The notes: generated by a model from the letters alone, not told the origin. A stretch of 64,000 nucleotides of DNA from Pedobacter metabolipauper (GCF_004362715.1 NZ_SNYC01000003.1:683601-747600); one strand, 5' to 3'. Shown: positions 9,129 through 19,800, counted from the first letter of the stretch. Made by a program: numbers and translations.

Positions 9129-9287
9129 AGGAAAGGAACTATGGGCTAAAAACAGACAAAGACAAAAAAATAAGCCCAAATAAAAACCGAAAGTGGTGCA
9201 ACACTTCCGGTCATAAAATGGGATCTAAAAATTTAATCGAACCAAAAGCATAAATGGTTTAATTGTTAACCCTTTTTTTACGAAAGT
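9129..9287 (+). promoter_or_regulatory. Intergenic region with hairpin before the SusC gene
   Basis: This 159-bp gap separates the regulatory pair from the SusC operon and probably holds the ECF-dependent promoter. A hairpin (ACCGAAAGTG / CACTTCCGGT, 9186-9211, nine of ten pairs) is not followed by a T-run. It could attenuate read-through from the anti-sigma gene. A hairpin also lies at the equivalent place in the second locus (26561-26726). Confidence 0.35.
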
Positions 9288-12200
9288 ATGAAATATTTGA
9301 TACAAGTCCAAGCCCTGGAAAGGGGATTTTATGGACTTGCCTCAACCAACACCACAAAATGGCCTTTAATAGTAAGGATAATGAAATTGGTTGTTTTTTT
9401 AACATTAATATTGGTCATGGGCGCCAATGCAGGTACCAAAGCCCAACTTGTAACCATCTCGGTTAAGGGAGCGAACATTAAAGAAGTTTTCAAAGAACTT
9501 GAAGAGCAGACAGACTATCGGTTTCTCTATAATGAACGCATCTTCGACCGGATGGCACCCATTTCTTTACAGGTAAAAAATGAAAGCCTGGACAATGTAT
9601 TGGGTTCTCTTTTTAAAGGACAGGGAATTATATTCCGCAAACGTCCCGGAACCATTACACTCAGGGCAGATGAGAACTTGAGGTCTGTAGAAAGACTTAC
9701 AAAGCAGGATCTGACCATCATTGGTACCGTAACAGATTCTATAGGGCCCATTCCAGGGGTTTCCGTAGTGGTAAAAGGTAAATCTTCCATAGGTACCACC
9801 ACAGATTTAAACGGAAAGTATGTTTTAGAAGTACCCGTTAAAGATGCCATATTGGTATTTAGTATGGTAGGCTTTAAAACGGTTGAAGTGCCGCTTACCG
9901 GAAAGAAAGTAGTAGATGTAACCTTAAAGATCGATCAGAGCGGTCTTGAAGAGGTCGTTGTTGTTGGTTATGGAACGCAGAAAAAGGAATCTGTAATTGG
10001 TTCCATAACAACCATAAATCCAAAAGAACTTAAAGTTCCATCCAGCAATTTAACCACTGCCCTGGCAGGAAGAATTGCCGGGGTAATTGCCTATCAGCGA
10101 AGTGGTGAACCCGGCGCTGATGATGCCCAGTTCTTTATTCGCGGAGCCACAACCTTTGGCTACCGCCAGTCGCCGCTAATCCTTATTGATGGTATGGAAT
10201 ATACCACCACCGATCTGGCGCGTTTACAGCCAGACGATATTAAGGAGTTTTCCATCTTAAAAGATGCCACGGCAAGTGCAGTTTATGGGGCCAGGGGTGC
10301 CAACGGGGTAATCCTCGTAACAACAAAAGGCGGTGTAGAAGGTAAACCACGAATTAGTTTCCGTGCTGAAAATTCATTATCTGCACCTACCAAACAAATA
10401 GAACTAGCAGATCCCATCACCTATATGCGCTTAAGTAATGAGGCCGTATTAACCAGGGATCCGCTTGGAGAAACCATCTACTCACAAAGTCAGATTGACA
10501 ATACCATTGCAGGAACCAATGCCGTTGCTTTTCCAACCGTGGATTGGCAAGAGTCATTGTTTAAAGATTATACGTTAAATCAGCGCTATAACTTCAACTT
10601 AAGTGGCGGCGGACAAGCGATGACCTATTATATTTCAGGAACATATAACAAAGACAATGGTGTATTGAAGGTAGACAATAGAAACAACTTCAATTCCAAT
10701 GTTGATCTTGGTTCCTATAATTTGCGTTCCAATGTAAACATCAATGTTTCTAAAACCACAAAGGTAGGTATACGCCTGAATGGCAACTTTGATGATTATA
10801 CAGGGCCGTTATCCAGTGGAGAAGACATTTATAAAATGGTGATGCGCGCGCCGCAAACGCGTTTCCTTCCATACTATCCTGATCTGCCTGGAGATAAAGC
10901 GTTAAATCACATTAAATTTGGTAATACCTTACAAGGCAATGCGGTAAACCCTTACGCAGAAATGGTAAAGGGATACAGGGAATACAGCAGATCACTGATG
11001 GTTGCCCAGGTAGAGCTTAATCAGGATTTGAATGTTTTAACAGAAGGACTTTCCTTTAACGCCATGATGAACACCAACAGAAGGGCATATTCATCAGTTG
11101 GACGTCAGTATACGCCATTTTGGTACGGGCTAAATTATTACGATAAACTGGCAGATACCTATCAGCTTACCGCATTGAACGATGGTTCGGCCTCTTCAGG
11201 AGGCGGTACCGACTGGTTAGATTTTGTGCGCGGCAGCGAAACTGTAAACGCTGTTTTTCATTTGCAGAGTGCGCTAAACTATAGCCGTTCATTTGCAAAG
11301 CACAATGTGTCTGGTATGGGGATACTCGTAATGCGCTCAGAAACACAAAGCAATGCGGCAACACTTCAGCAATCACTTCCAATAAGAAACCTGGGCGTTT
11401 CCGGAAGGGCCACCTACAATTATGACAGCAGGTATTTCTTTGAGTTCAACTTTGGTTACAATGGCTCAGAGCGGTTCTCAGCCCAAAACAGATTTGGGTT
11501 CTTTCCGTCAGCGGGCGTAGCCTGGGCAGTTTCTAACGAAGCATTTTTTGAAAAGTTAAGGCCAATAGTAAGCAAATTAAGACTGCGGGCAAATCTCGGC
11601 CTGGTTGGAAACGACCAGATCGGAAGCGCGACAGACCGCTTTTTCTATTTATCAGAAGTTAATATGAACGAAGCCGGTTATGGTTATCTGTTTGGAACAA
11701 CTGGAGGATATGGAGGATCAGGGTATAGCATCAGTCGCTACGCCAACCCGGCAATTACCTGGGAAACTTCAAAAAACACCACCCTTGGTGTAGAACTGGG
11801 ATTATGGAATAAATTCAATCTAACCGCTGAATACTTCATGGATCACCGCTATAATATTTTGATGAACCGGGCTTCAATTCCGGCAACAATGGGATTACAG
11901 GCTACACAAAGGGCTAACGTGGGCGAGGTCAGGTCACGCTCAACAGATCTGCAGCTGGATTACTCAGATAACATCGGAAAAGATTTCTATTTATCCCTGA
12001 GGGGCAATTTTACCTTTTCACAAAACAGGTATGAAGCTTTCGAAGAACCAGCCTATGCTGAACCCTGGTTATATCGTAAAGGACATTCCACCTCACAGCG
12101 CTGGGGATATGTTGCAGAACGCCTTTTTGTAGATGACAATGAGGTACAGAGTTCACCAGTTCAGAATTTTGGTGGTTTTGTAACCAGGGGAGGTGATATT

Positions 12201-12800
12201 AAATATCGCGACATCAATCAGGACGGGGTAATCAATAGTCTGGATCAGGTAGCTATCGGATTTCCAACTGTTCCGGAAATTGTATATGGATTTGGCTTTT
12301 CGAGCCGATATAAGGCCATAGATTTTTCAGCCTTTTTCCAGGGATCAGCACGGTCGTCATTCTGGATCGATGTAAACGCAACTTCTCCGTTTATCAATTA
12401 CAGGTCTCAAGACGAAATAAGTGCAGGCTTCCTGAATGGAAAACAGCTGCAAAACCAATTACTGGACGTATATGCCAATAGTCACTGGTCAGAAGAAAAC
12501 CGGGATCTGTACGCCATCTGGCCCAGACTCTCATCCACTTACAATGGCAATAGCAATCAAAGCAGTACCTGGTTTATGCGCAGCGGTGCATTTCTAAGGC
12601 TAAAAAGTGTAGAGCTTGGTTATACGTTTCCCAAAAGATTATCGAAACGCATCAATATAGACAACCTGCGTCTGTATGGCTCTGCAACAAACCTGTTCAC
12701 CATCAGCGGCTTTAAGTACTGGGATGTGGAAATGGCAGGTAATGGCTTAGGCTACCCGCTGCAGCGCGTAATGAACATCGGTTTACAACTAGACTTTTAA
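9288..12800 (+). CDS. SusC/RagA-family TonB-dependent outer-membrane transporter with STN domain
   Basis: The protein has 1170 residues. After a membrane-type signal (IMKLVVFLTLILVMGANAG, ~30-50) comes an STN signalling domain (~55-110). A CarboxypepD_reg-like domain follows (IIGTVTDSIGPIPGVSVVVK), then the family motif EEVVVVGYGTQKK, the plug (LKDATASAVYGARGANGVIL) and a 22-strand-type barrel ending in an aromatic-terminated strand (NIGLQLDF). It would import a ligand captured by the SusD lipoprotein encoded 12 bases downstream. The STN domain ties it to the FecR/sigma pair upstream. It heads a co-directional run of six genes with gaps under 30 bases. Confidence 0.96.
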   Translation: MKYLIQVQALERGFYGLASTNTTKWPLIVRIMKLVVFLTLILVMGANAGTKAQLVTISVKGANIKEVFKELEEQTDYRFLYNERIFDRMAPISLQVKNESLDNVLGSLFKGQGIIFRKRPGTITLRADENLRSVERLTKQDLTIIGTVTDSIGPIPGVSVVVKGKSSIGTTTDLNGKYVLEVPVKDAILVFSMVGFKTVEVPLTGKKVVDVTLKIDQSGLEEVVVVGYGTQKKESVIGSITTINPKELKVPSSNLTTALAGRIAGVIAYQRSGEPGADDAQFFIRGATTFGYRQSPLILIDGMEYTTTDLARLQPDDIKEFSILKDATASAVYGARGANGVILVTTKGGVEGKPRISFRAENSLSAPTKQIELADPITYMRLSNEAVLTRDPLGETIYSQSQIDNTIAGTNAVAFPTVDWQESLFKDYTLNQRYNFNLSGGGQAMTYYISGTYNKDNGVLKVDNRNNFNSNVDLGSYNLRSNVNINVSKTTKVGIRLNGNFDDYTGPLSSGEDIYKMVMRAPQTRFLPYYPDLPGDKALNHIKFGNTLQGNAVNPYAEMVKGYREYSRSLMVAQVELNQDLNVLTEGLSFNAMMNTNRRAYSSVGRQYTPFWYGLNYYDKLADTYQLTALNDGSASSGGGTDWLDFVRGSETVNAVFHLQSALNYSRSFAKHNVSGMGILVMRSETQSNAATLQQSLPIRNLGVSGRATYNYDSRYFFEFNFGYNGSERFSAQNRFGFFPSAGVAWAVSNEAFFEKLRPIVSKLRLRANLGLVGNDQIGSATDRFFYLSEVNMNEAGYGYLFGTTGGYGGSGYSISRYANPAITWETSKNTTLGVELGLWNKFNLTAEYFMDHRYNILMNRASIPATMGLQATQRANVGEVRSRSTDLQLDYSDNIGKDFYLSLRGNFTFSQNRYEAFEEPAYAEPWLYRKGHSTSQRWGYVAERLFVDDNEVQSSPVQNFGGFVTRGGDIKYRDINQDGVINSLDQVAIGFPTVPEIVYGFGFSSRYKAIDFSAFFQGSARSSFWIDVNATSPFINYRSQDEISAGFLNGKQLQNQLLDVYANSHWSEENRDLYAIWPRLSSTYNGNSNQSSTWFMRSGAFLRLKSVELGYTFPKRLSKRINIDNLRLYGSATNLFTISGFKYWDVEMAGNGLGYPLQRVMNIGLQLDF

Positions 12801-12812
12801 TCAAACAATTAT

Positions 12813-14774
12813 ATGAAAGCGATTAAATTAGGTGTAATTGTCCTCTTTACAATTATGCTTCAATCCTGTCAGAAATATTTAGACATCATTCCTGACAATG
12901 TGCCAACAATAGACTATGCATTCCATTTGCGGTCATCAGCAGAACGTTACCTCTTTACCTGTTATTCTTATTTACCAAATAATGGCAACCTGGGCGTAAA
13001 TCCCGGGTTCAATGCAGCCGACGAAGTTTGGTATTTCTATCCAATGGATGCCTCAGGCATCAGTGAGTCGGTATCAAATATTGCCAAAGGACTCCAGAAC
13101 GTACAAAGTCCGCTGGCAAATTATTGGAACGGAGGCAACCAGGGAAAACCCTATTTTCAAGCCATCCGGGATTGTAATACCTTCCTGGAAAATATCGATA
13201 AGGTGGTAGACCTGGAAGAATATGAAAGAGAGCGCTGGAAAGCAGAAGTCCTTTTTCTAAAGGCCTATTATCACTTTTTCCTGGTAAGAATGTACGGACC
13301 GATTCCACTGATCAAAGAAAATCTGCCATTAGAATCTACGCCAGAGCAGGTAAAGATCTACAGACAACCCGTAAATGAGTGTTTTGACTACATCGTGGAG
13401 TTGTTAGACCAGGCCATTGCCAATGAAAGCTTGCCAGATAACATCAGCGGGGTTGAAAACACCGAACTCGGCCGGATCACAAGGGCAACTGCACTGGCAG
13501 TAAAAGCTAAGGTAATGGTAACGGCAGCCAGTCCGCTTTTTAACGGAGGAAGTGCCAGCTTTTTTAAATTAACAGATAACCGCGGCAAAGAATTATTTAA
13601 TACCACCGTCGATCCTCAAAAATGGGTAAATGCAGCAGAAGCATGTAAACGTGCCGTAGAATTTGCCGAAGGCCAGGGCTTCGGGCTGCATACCTTTGGT
13701 GGCAGTTTCTCGTACACCATTAATGATACCATAAAAACACAATTGGATATCCGTACCGCCGTTACAGAGCGGGAAAATAACAACGAAACCCTCTGGGCAT
13801 TTACCAATAGCCGCGTGTCTGATCTGCAGCGGTATCTCATGCCGCAAATATTGGCCGGAGACCGGGGAGTAGATGCCGTAACACCAAGGGGAACAATTGC
13901 ACCTACATTGAAAATGGTCAGACAATATTATACCGATAAGGGCCTGCCCATATCGTATGATAAAGACTGGGTAGGATCATCAGATGAAGAACTGATCACT
14001 GCAGCAACAGAAGACCGTTACTATGTTAAAAAAGGACAGGTAACCGTGAAGCTGCACTATGACAGGGAACCCCGCTTTTATGCATCAATCGGATTTGACA
14101 GGGGGATCTGGTTTGGAAATGCAACGAACAACTATAATGTAACCCAGGAAAATGCCACTACCAGCGGAATGCTCTACATTCAGGGACGTTCCGGAGAACT
14201 TTCAGCAAGATTTGGTGTATCCGGCTATTCAATAACCAGTTACCAGATCAAAAAACTGGTTGATATTCGCAGCCTTCAAAATCCACAAATGCCTGCAGCC
14301 AATATCTATGGGTATAGCTGGCCGGAATTCCGTATGGCAGATCTGTACCTGCTCTATGCAGAAGCATTAAATGAGGTGGGAGGCTACAGCCCGGAAGTTT
14401 CTAAATGGGTGAATAAAATTCGTGTAAGAGCCGGCATCCCTACCGTTGAAAGATCATGGGATACCTATTCCACCCAGCCTGGATACTACACCAATAAAGA
14501 GAACATGAGACAGATCATCCACCAGGAACGTACCAACGAACTGGCCTTTGAAGGACATCGTTACTGGGACTTAAAAAGATGGTTAACCGCCCACACCCGT
14601 GATAACCTCAATGGCCCGGTACACGGATGGGATATCGAGCAGAAAGATCCGCAATCTTTCTATCGTCCGGTATTACTCTTCAATCAACGATTTGCGATGC
14701 GTGATTATTTTACACCCATTCAGCTATCTGAATTACAAATCAACACCAACCTCGTTCAAAATCCAGGATGGTAA
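12813..14774 (+). CDS. RagB/SusD-family nutrient-binding lipoprotein
   Basis: The protein has 653 residues, at the long end for SusD. A lipoprotein signal is clear (IMLQSC, Cys19 as the lipidated residue), followed by the typical YLDIIPDN. SusD helices and the C-terminal family motifs are present (RMADLYLLYAEALNEVGGY, then IIHQERTNELAFEGHRYWDLKRW). It should sit at the cell surface as the lid of the SusC transporter encoded immediately upstream. Its ligand cannot be read from sequence. Confidence 0.96.
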   Translation: MKAIKLGVIVLFTIMLQSCQKYLDIIPDNVPTIDYAFHLRSSAERYLFTCYSYLPNNGNLGVNPGFNAADEVWYFYPMDASGISESVSNIAKGLQNVQSPLANYWNGGNQGKPYFQAIRDCNTFLENIDKVVDLEEYERERWKAEVLFLKAYYHFFLVRMYGPIPLIKENLPLESTPEQVKIYRQPVNECFDYIVELLDQAIANESLPDNISGVENTELGRITRATALAVKAKVMVTAASPLFNGGSASFFKLTDNRGKELFNTTVDPQKWVNAAEACKRAVEFAEGQGFGLHTFGGSFSYTINDTIKTQLDIRTAVTERENNNETLWAFTNSRVSDLQRYLMPQILAGDRGVDAVTPRGTIAPTLKMVRQYYTDKGLPISYDKDWVGSSDEELITAATEDRYYVKKGQVTVKLHYDREPRFYASIGFDRGIWFGNATNNYNVTQENATTSGMLYIQGRSGELSARFGVSGYSITSYQIKKLVDIRSLQNPQMPAANIYGYSWPEFRMADLYLLYAEALNEVGGYSPEVSKWVNKIRVRAGIPTVERSWDTYSTQPGYYTNKENMRQIIHQERTNELAFEGHRYWDLKRWLTAHTRDNLNGPVHGWDIEQKDPQSFYRPVLLFNQRFAMRDYFTPIQLSELQINTNLVQNPGW

Positions 14775-14802
14775 ATATTAACTTATTAAATCAGCAAAAA
14801 GT

Positions 14803-16056
14803 ATGCAATTCAAACATTTAGGCAAACTATGCTTAGTATTCATGGTTTGTGTAACCGGATTTTTTTCATGTAATGATGAAAGGTTTATACCGATCGAAGA
14901 TGATGGTGCAGCACCTGGTCCGGTTTACGACGTTCGGGTAGAGAACCTGGCCGGCGGGGCGAAGATCAGCTATGCATTACCAGACGACAAAAATTTGTTA
15001 TATATCAAGGCGGTATATACCCTAAAATCGGGGCAGGTAGAGTCAAAGGCATCTTACTTAACCAATAATATCGTATTGGAAGGTTTTGGTGATGAAGCAG
15101 AACGGGAAGTTACCCTGTATGCCGTAAGCCGTTCTGAAAAGTTATCAGCTCCCATAAAAGTCAATATCAAGCCCTTGCAGGCACCGGTATTTACTGTTTT
15201 TGAATCTTTAGGAATCAACGAAACATTTGGCGGCATCGTGGTAGACTTCGAAAATCCAACGGCAGTAAGCGGAAGCGTGAACAGCAATATGGTGATCGGA
15301 ACGTTACGCTGGGACGAACAGCTTAAGGAATGGGTACAGATAGATACGTATTACAGCGGCTTAACGAAAGACCAGTTTGCAGTTAGGGGTTTAGATTCTA
15401 AACCCTATAAGTTTGGGATCTTTATTAAAGATCGCTGGGACAACCATTCTGATACTTTAGAAACCGAATTAACGCCTATTTACGAAGAAGAGATCGATAA
15501 AAAGAAGTTTAAGGATATACGGACCAAATATGCAGTACCCCAGGTTGGAGCATTGCCAATTTCCGGAAACCGGATGGTAGAAGGTGTTGATTATTCAACG
15601 GCTTATCCAATACCCAATTTATGGGATGGAAACGTAGCAAACTTTTTCCATACCAAGTCGGGCTTTGAACTGCCCATCTGGATCCCGTTTGATTTGGGGG
15701 TTTCAGTAAAACTAAGCCGGTATAAAATCTGGCAGCGGGCAGTTGCCGGCGGATATTTTTCTCACGGTAACCCGCATGAGTGGGAGATCTGGGGAACAAA
15801 CACACCAGAAAATCCAAACAGCTGGGTAATCATAGCGCATCAGGAAATGATTAAGCCTTCAGGCTTACCCGTTGGACAAAACTCGGCAGATGACCGCACG
15901 ATAGGTGCAGCCGGCCAGGAATATAATTTCAACATCGATGCACCGGCCGTTCGTTATCTGGCCTGGAAGCATATCGACAACTGGGCATCAATCCGCGGAG
16001 AATTTGGCTTCCTTCACGTCAACGAATTATCGCTATGGGGGCAGCCAGCTAAATAA
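14803..16056 (+). CDS. Surface lipoprotein with DUF4959/DUF5126/DUF5000-type domains
   Basis: The protein has 417 residues with a lipoprotein signal (VTGFFSC, Cys23). Two fibronectin-like segments come first (PGPVYDVRVENLAGGAKISY near 45 and a second module near 125-230). The C-terminal ~150 residues resemble an F5/8-type discoidin or carbohydrate-binding sandwich (LWDGNVANFFHTKSG, then FDLGVSVKLSRYKIW). In known SusCD loci this architecture serves as an accessory surface glycan-binding protein; that role is inferred here from position between susD and the esterase gene. Confidence 0.78.
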   Translation: MQFKHLGKLCLVFMVCVTGFFSCNDERFIPIEDDGAAPGPVYDVRVENLAGGAKISYALPDDKNLLYIKAVYTLKSGQVESKASYLTNNIVLEGFGDEAEREVTLYAVSRSEKLSAPIKVNIKPLQAPVFTVFESLGINETFGGIVVDFENPTAVSGSVNSNMVIGTLRWDEQLKEWVQIDTYYSGLTKDQFAVRGLDSKPYKFGIFIKDRWDNHSDTLETELTPIYEEEIDKKKFKDIRTKYAVPQVGALPISGNRMVEGVDYSTAYPIPNLWDGNVANFFHTKSGFELPIWIPFDLGVSVKLSRYKIWQRAVAGGYFSHGNPHEWEIWGTNTPENPNSWVIIAHQEMIKPSGLPVGQNSADDRTIGAAGQEYNFNIDAPAVRYLAWKHIDNWASIRGEFGFLHVNELSLWGQPAK

Positions 16057-16065
16057 ATATAAGAT

Positions 16066-16815
16066 ATGGTTATGAATATAAAAACATTAAAACTGTCCCT
16101 GCTGTTCCTTGCCTCTGCGTTTTTGATGCTGACAGCATCTTGTGAAAAGATGGGAGACACCTATTCCGATTATTTGAAAGGTGGAGAAATTACTTATCCC
16201 GGTAAAGCAGATTCACTGGCAGCTTTTCCCGGTAATCAGCGCATCGCACTGCAATGGCTCATCATGTCAGATCCTAAAGTTGTCAAAGGAGTAGTATACT
16301 GGAACAACCACGCGGATTCTGTAGTTGTTCCCATTCAAAAAACTTCAAAAGTGGATACAATAAAGGTAATCTTACCCAATATGGAAGAAAGCTTATATAC
16401 TTTTGAAGTGTATACTTACGACAAATCCGGAAACCGTTCTATCGGCAGCCAGGTTATCGGAGAAGTTTTTGGTGAATCCTATCAAAAAACCATCAGTAAC
16501 CGGTTAATCAAATCGGTATCCTGGCTTAATTTACCACTGCAAGGCACTACACCAGCATTTAAAGGCGCAGAGATCACCTGGTACGGTGTAAATGCCCAGG
16601 CTATATTTTTAGAAATCGAGTATATCAAAGAAGATGGAACAATAGTAAAACTGCGTGAAGAGCCGGTAAGGGCAGTTGGGCGGCCGCCACTTTTTAGAGA
16701 AACTACGCGTCTTCCAAATTGCAAGGTAAATTCTACCATTAAATACAGGACTGCATTTGTACCAGATCCCTTAGCAATAGACACCTTCTACACCGAAATA
16801 AAACAGTATAACTAA
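16066..16815 (+). CDS. DUF4998-type lipoprotein
   Basis: The protein has 249 residues with a lipoprotein signal (LTASC, near residue 26) followed by EKMGDTYSDYLKGGEITYPGK, typical of DUF4998 proteins that accompany SusCD operons. The rest looks beta-rich and fibronectin-like. An alternative start two codons downstream (MNIK) is equally possible. It is tightly packed in the operon, with 9 bases before it and 4 after. It probably sits on the outer surface as a binding or scaffolding component; no catalytic motif is visible. Confidence 0.75.
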   Translation: MVMNIKTLKLSLLFLASAFLMLTASCEKMGDTYSDYLKGGEITYPGKADSLAAFPGNQRIALQWLIMSDPKVVKGVVYWNNHADSVVVPIQKTSKVDTIKVILPNMEESLYTFEVYTYDKSGNRSIGSQVIGEVFGESYQKTISNRLIKSVSWLNLPLQGTTPAFKGAEITWYGVNAQAIFLEIEYIKEDGTIVKLREEPVRAVGRPPLFRETTRLPNCKVNSTIKYRTAFVPDPLAIDTFYTEIKQYN

Positions 16816-16819
16816 TAGA

Positions 16820-18139
16820 ATGAACAAGTTATTTAAATACCATACGCTATGCGTAATGTGTCTGTTGCTCAGTGTTGCAAGCAACGTTTTTGCCCAGTCC
16901 AGGCCACCAGCGCCAATTCAGGTATTGGTGTCCCCGGACAAAGCAGACTGGAATTATAAAATAGGAGAGGAAGCAACATTTCGGGTAACCGTACTTCAAC
17001 ACCAGGTTCCGGTAAGCAACATAAAGGTCAGTTATTCAATAGGTCCTGAAAAGATGGCAGCATACACTAAAGGCGAGTCGGTTATTAAAGACGGAAATGG
17101 CATCCTTGTTAAAAGCAAGATGACAAAGCCAGGCTTTTTGAGGTGTGATGCGCGTGTTACAGTCAATGGCACCATGTACCGCGGGATAGCCACAGCAGCC
17201 TATCAGCCCCTGGATATCAAGCCTACCCAAACCCTGCCCGCAGATTTTTGGGAGTTCTGGCAAAAATCAATGGCTGAAGCAAGAAAGCTGCCTTTAGATC
17301 CTTTGCTCACCCTGATACCAGATCGCTGCACAGAAAAAACGAATGTGTATGAACTGAGTTTTCAAAACCAGGTCAGCGGCTCCCGGATCTATGGGATACT
17401 CTGTGTGCCAAAAGCACCCGGTAAATATCCTGCATTGCTCCAAGTACCAGGTGCGGGCATCAGGCCATATCCAGGCCTGATAGCACTGGCAGATAGTGGT
17501 ATGATCACACTCCAGATCGGCATTCATGGTATCTCTGTTACTTCGCCTGCTGCTTTATATTCCAATTTAACATTAGGGGCATTGAGAGATTACTATTATA
17601 TGAATCTCGATGACCGCGACCGGTACTACTACAAAAGAGTGTACCTGGGTTGTGTACGTGCGGTAGATTACCTTGCTACTTTATCCCAGTATGACGGGAG
17701 CAATTTAGGCGTGTGGGGTGGCAGCCAGGGCGGTGCATTGTCTATCGTTACTGCCGCGCTAGACAAGCGTATTAAATATCTCGCTGTACAGTATCCCGCT
17801 TTGTGCGACTTAACAGGTTACCTCAACGGACGTGCAGGCGGATGGCCGCATCCCTTTGCAGCACAGAACAGTTCCTTCCTGGCAAAAGAAGAAAAGATAA
17901 AAGTATCCGCTTACTATGATGTGGTCAACTTTGCCCGTGGTGTTGATGCTCCAGGCTTATATGCCTGGGGATACAATGACGATACGGTTCCTCCAACATC
18001 CTTTTATGCCGCCTACAATGTGATCAAAGCAACCAAAGAACTTCGTTTGGTACAGGAAACGGGACACTGGACCTACCCGGAACAGATGCTGGAGATCAAT
18101 GACTGGCTGCTCAATAAATTACTAAAAAACAAAAAATAG
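16820..18139 (+). CDS. Acetyl xylan esterase-type (CE7/AXE1) carbohydrate deacetylase
   Basis: The protein has 439 residues with a cleavable signal peptide (LSVASNVFAQ). A ~110-residue beta domain is followed by an AXE1/cephalosporin-C-deacetylase alpha/beta hydrolase domain. The nucleophile is Ser302 in GGSQGG; the probable acid is Asp387 or Asp388 in YNDDTVPP; the histidine is His416 in TGHW. By family it removes O-acetyl groups from sugars. Its place in the SusCD operon suggests the imported glycan or oligosaccharide is acetylated, which is inference. Confidence 0.88.
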   Translation: MNKLFKYHTLCVMCLLLSVASNVFAQSRPPAPIQVLVSPDKADWNYKIGEEATFRVTVLQHQVPVSNIKVSYSIGPEKMAAYTKGESVIKDGNGILVKSKMTKPGFLRCDARVTVNGTMYRGIATAAYQPLDIKPTQTLPADFWEFWQKSMAEARKLPLDPLLTLIPDRCTEKTNVYELSFQNQVSGSRIYGILCVPKAPGKYPALLQVPGAGIRPYPGLIALADSGMITLQIGIHGISVTSPAALYSNLTLGALRDYYYMNLDDRDRYYYKRVYLGCVRAVDYLATLSQYDGSNLGVWGGSQGGALSIVTAALDKRIKYLAVQYPALCDLTGYLNGRAGGWPHPFAAQNSSFLAKEEKIKVSAYYDVVNFARGVDAPGLYAWGYNDDTVPPTSFYAAYNVIKATKELRLVQETGHWTYPEQMLEINDWLLNKLLKNKK

Positions 18140-18160
18140 ATTAAACTCATCGATAAGATC

Positions 18161-19744
18161 ATGATAAAAAAACTGCTATGGGTTGTACTGCTTTTGCTGG
18201 TGCAATCTAAACTATATGCACAAGAAAAAGCAATTGGTATTGTGTATGAAGATAAAAATGTAAACAATATAAAAGATAAGGCAGAAGGTGGAATCAAGGG
18301 AGTTGCAGTCAGCAATGGATCAGAGGTTGTCTTAACCGACGAGCGCGGACGTTATGAACTGCCGATCGGCAAAGATGACATCATCTTTGTCATTAAACCA
18401 TCAGGATACCAGGTTGGCTTAAATGCAGACAACTTACCGCAGTCGTACTATATCCACAAACCCTTAGGCTCACCAAAATCCAAATTTAAGGGAGTAGCAC
18501 CGACAGGAAAGCTTCCCAAATCAATAAATTTTGCATTGCATAAACAAGTGGAGAATGATGATTTTAAGATCCTGGTTATGGGAGATCCGCAGGTTTTAGA
18601 TAAACGGGAGCTGGAATATTATAATAAATCAATCCTATCCGAAGCAGCACAGGTCAAAGATATTGCGTTTGGCATTAGCTTAGGGGATATGGTGCAGGAA
18701 GACCTCGGACTAAACGGCGACTATAAAAAATTGACATCAAACCTGCATGTGCCATGGTATAATGTACTCGGAAATCACGACATGAATACCGACTCAGGAA
18801 TTGACTCTCTTCATGATGAAACATTTGAAGCTGATTTCGGACCAGCCAGCTATTCATTTAATTATGGCAAGGCCCATTTTATTATTTTAGACAATAACGT
18901 TTTTCCGGATCCCCGTGGAGGAAAAGGGTTATGGGCAGGATATACCAAGAAACAGTTTCGTTTTATAGAAAATGATTTAAAGCAGGTAAAAAAAGATCAG
19001 CTGGTCATCATTGCCAACCACATCCAAATGAATATTGTAAATGAAAACTCATTCAGGAAAGAAGACAGACAGCAGTTGTTCAATCTTTTTAAAGGATACA
19101 CCAATGTATTGGTATTATCGGCACATACTCATAACAATCAGCAGTTTTTTTACACCAAAGAAGATGGATGGCCAAACGAAACACGGTTACATGAATACAA
19201 CGTTGGTGCTGCCTGCGGAAACTGGTACTCCGGAAAGATCAATGAGCGTGGTGTTGCAGAGTCTACCATGAGTGATGGAACCCCTGTCGGCTTTGTAACC
19301 ATGCAAATATCTGGCAACAAATATAAGGCAGATTATAAAGTATCCGGAAAGCCGGAAGATTATCAAATTGGCTTATTCCACAGAAAAGTGATGGCAACCA
19401 TCTGGTGGGAAGGCCGTGGACGCCTCTATGCAAATTTCTTTATGGGACACAAGGGAAGTAAGGTAGAATACCGGATAGACAATGAAAATTGGAAACCAAT
19501 GCGGTATATCGTCGAACCCGATCCTGCATATATCGCAGAACTTTATCGCTGGGATACCGCAGATATTTTGTTCCCGGGTCGCCGGCCAACCGAACCTGCA
19601 AATTGCACACACCTGTGGTGGGCTCAATTAACGAATGACCGTCCGTTGGGTACACATAGCATTGAAGTACGTGCCAAGGATGATTATGGACAGACCTTTG
19701 TCCAAAAAAGCAGCTTCCGTATAGAAGAGTCGAAATATAAATAA
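18161..19744 (+). CDS. Secreted calcineurin-like metallophosphoesterase
   Basis: The protein has 527 residues with a signal peptide (LLVQSKLYAQ). An N-terminal carboxypeptidase-regulatory-like beta domain (~25-120) precedes the metallophosphatase core. Metal-ligand motifs occur in the expected order: GDPQ, GDMVQ, GNHD, the histidine in IANHIQMN, and AHTHNN. A C-terminal beta domain of the MetallophosC type follows (~380-527). It would hydrolyse a phosphomonoester or diester in the periplasm or at the surface. It is the last gene of the operon and is followed by a terminator hairpin at 19765-19800. Confidence 0.9.
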   Translation: MIKKLLWVVLLLLVQSKLYAQEKAIGIVYEDKNVNNIKDKAEGGIKGVAVSNGSEVVLTDERGRYELPIGKDDIIFVIKPSGYQVGLNADNLPQSYYIHKPLGSPKSKFKGVAPTGKLPKSINFALHKQVENDDFKILVMGDPQVLDKRELEYYNKSILSEAAQVKDIAFGISLGDMVQEDLGLNGDYKKLTSNLHVPWYNVLGNHDMNTDSGIDSLHDETFEADFGPASYSFNYGKAHFIILDNNVFPDPRGGKGLWAGYTKKQFRFIENDLKQVKKDQLVIIANHIQMNIVNENSFRKEDRQQLFNLFKGYTNVLVLSAHTHNNQQFFYTKEDGWPNETRLHEYNVGAACGNWYSGKINERGVAESTMSDGTPVGFVTMQISGNKYKADYKVSGKPEDYQIGLFHRKVMATIWWEGRGRLYANFFMGHKGSKVEYRIDNENWKPMRYIVEPDPAYIAELYRWDTADILFPGRRPTEPANCTHLWWAQLTNDRPLGTHSIEVRAKDDYGQTFVQKSSFRIEESKYK

Positions 19745-19764
19745 TAGTACAACCAATTAAACGA

Positions 19765-19800
19765 AAGCCCGGTTGTAAATTTAGAGCCGGGCTTCTGTTT
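19765..19800 (+). terminator. Terminator of the first SusCD operon
   Basis: An 8-bp stem (AAGCCCGG 19765-19772 / CCGGGCTT 19787-19794) with a 14-base loop is followed by CTGTTT. It lies 20 bases after the phosphoesterase stop codon. The T-run is short, so efficiency may be modest. Confidence 0.7.
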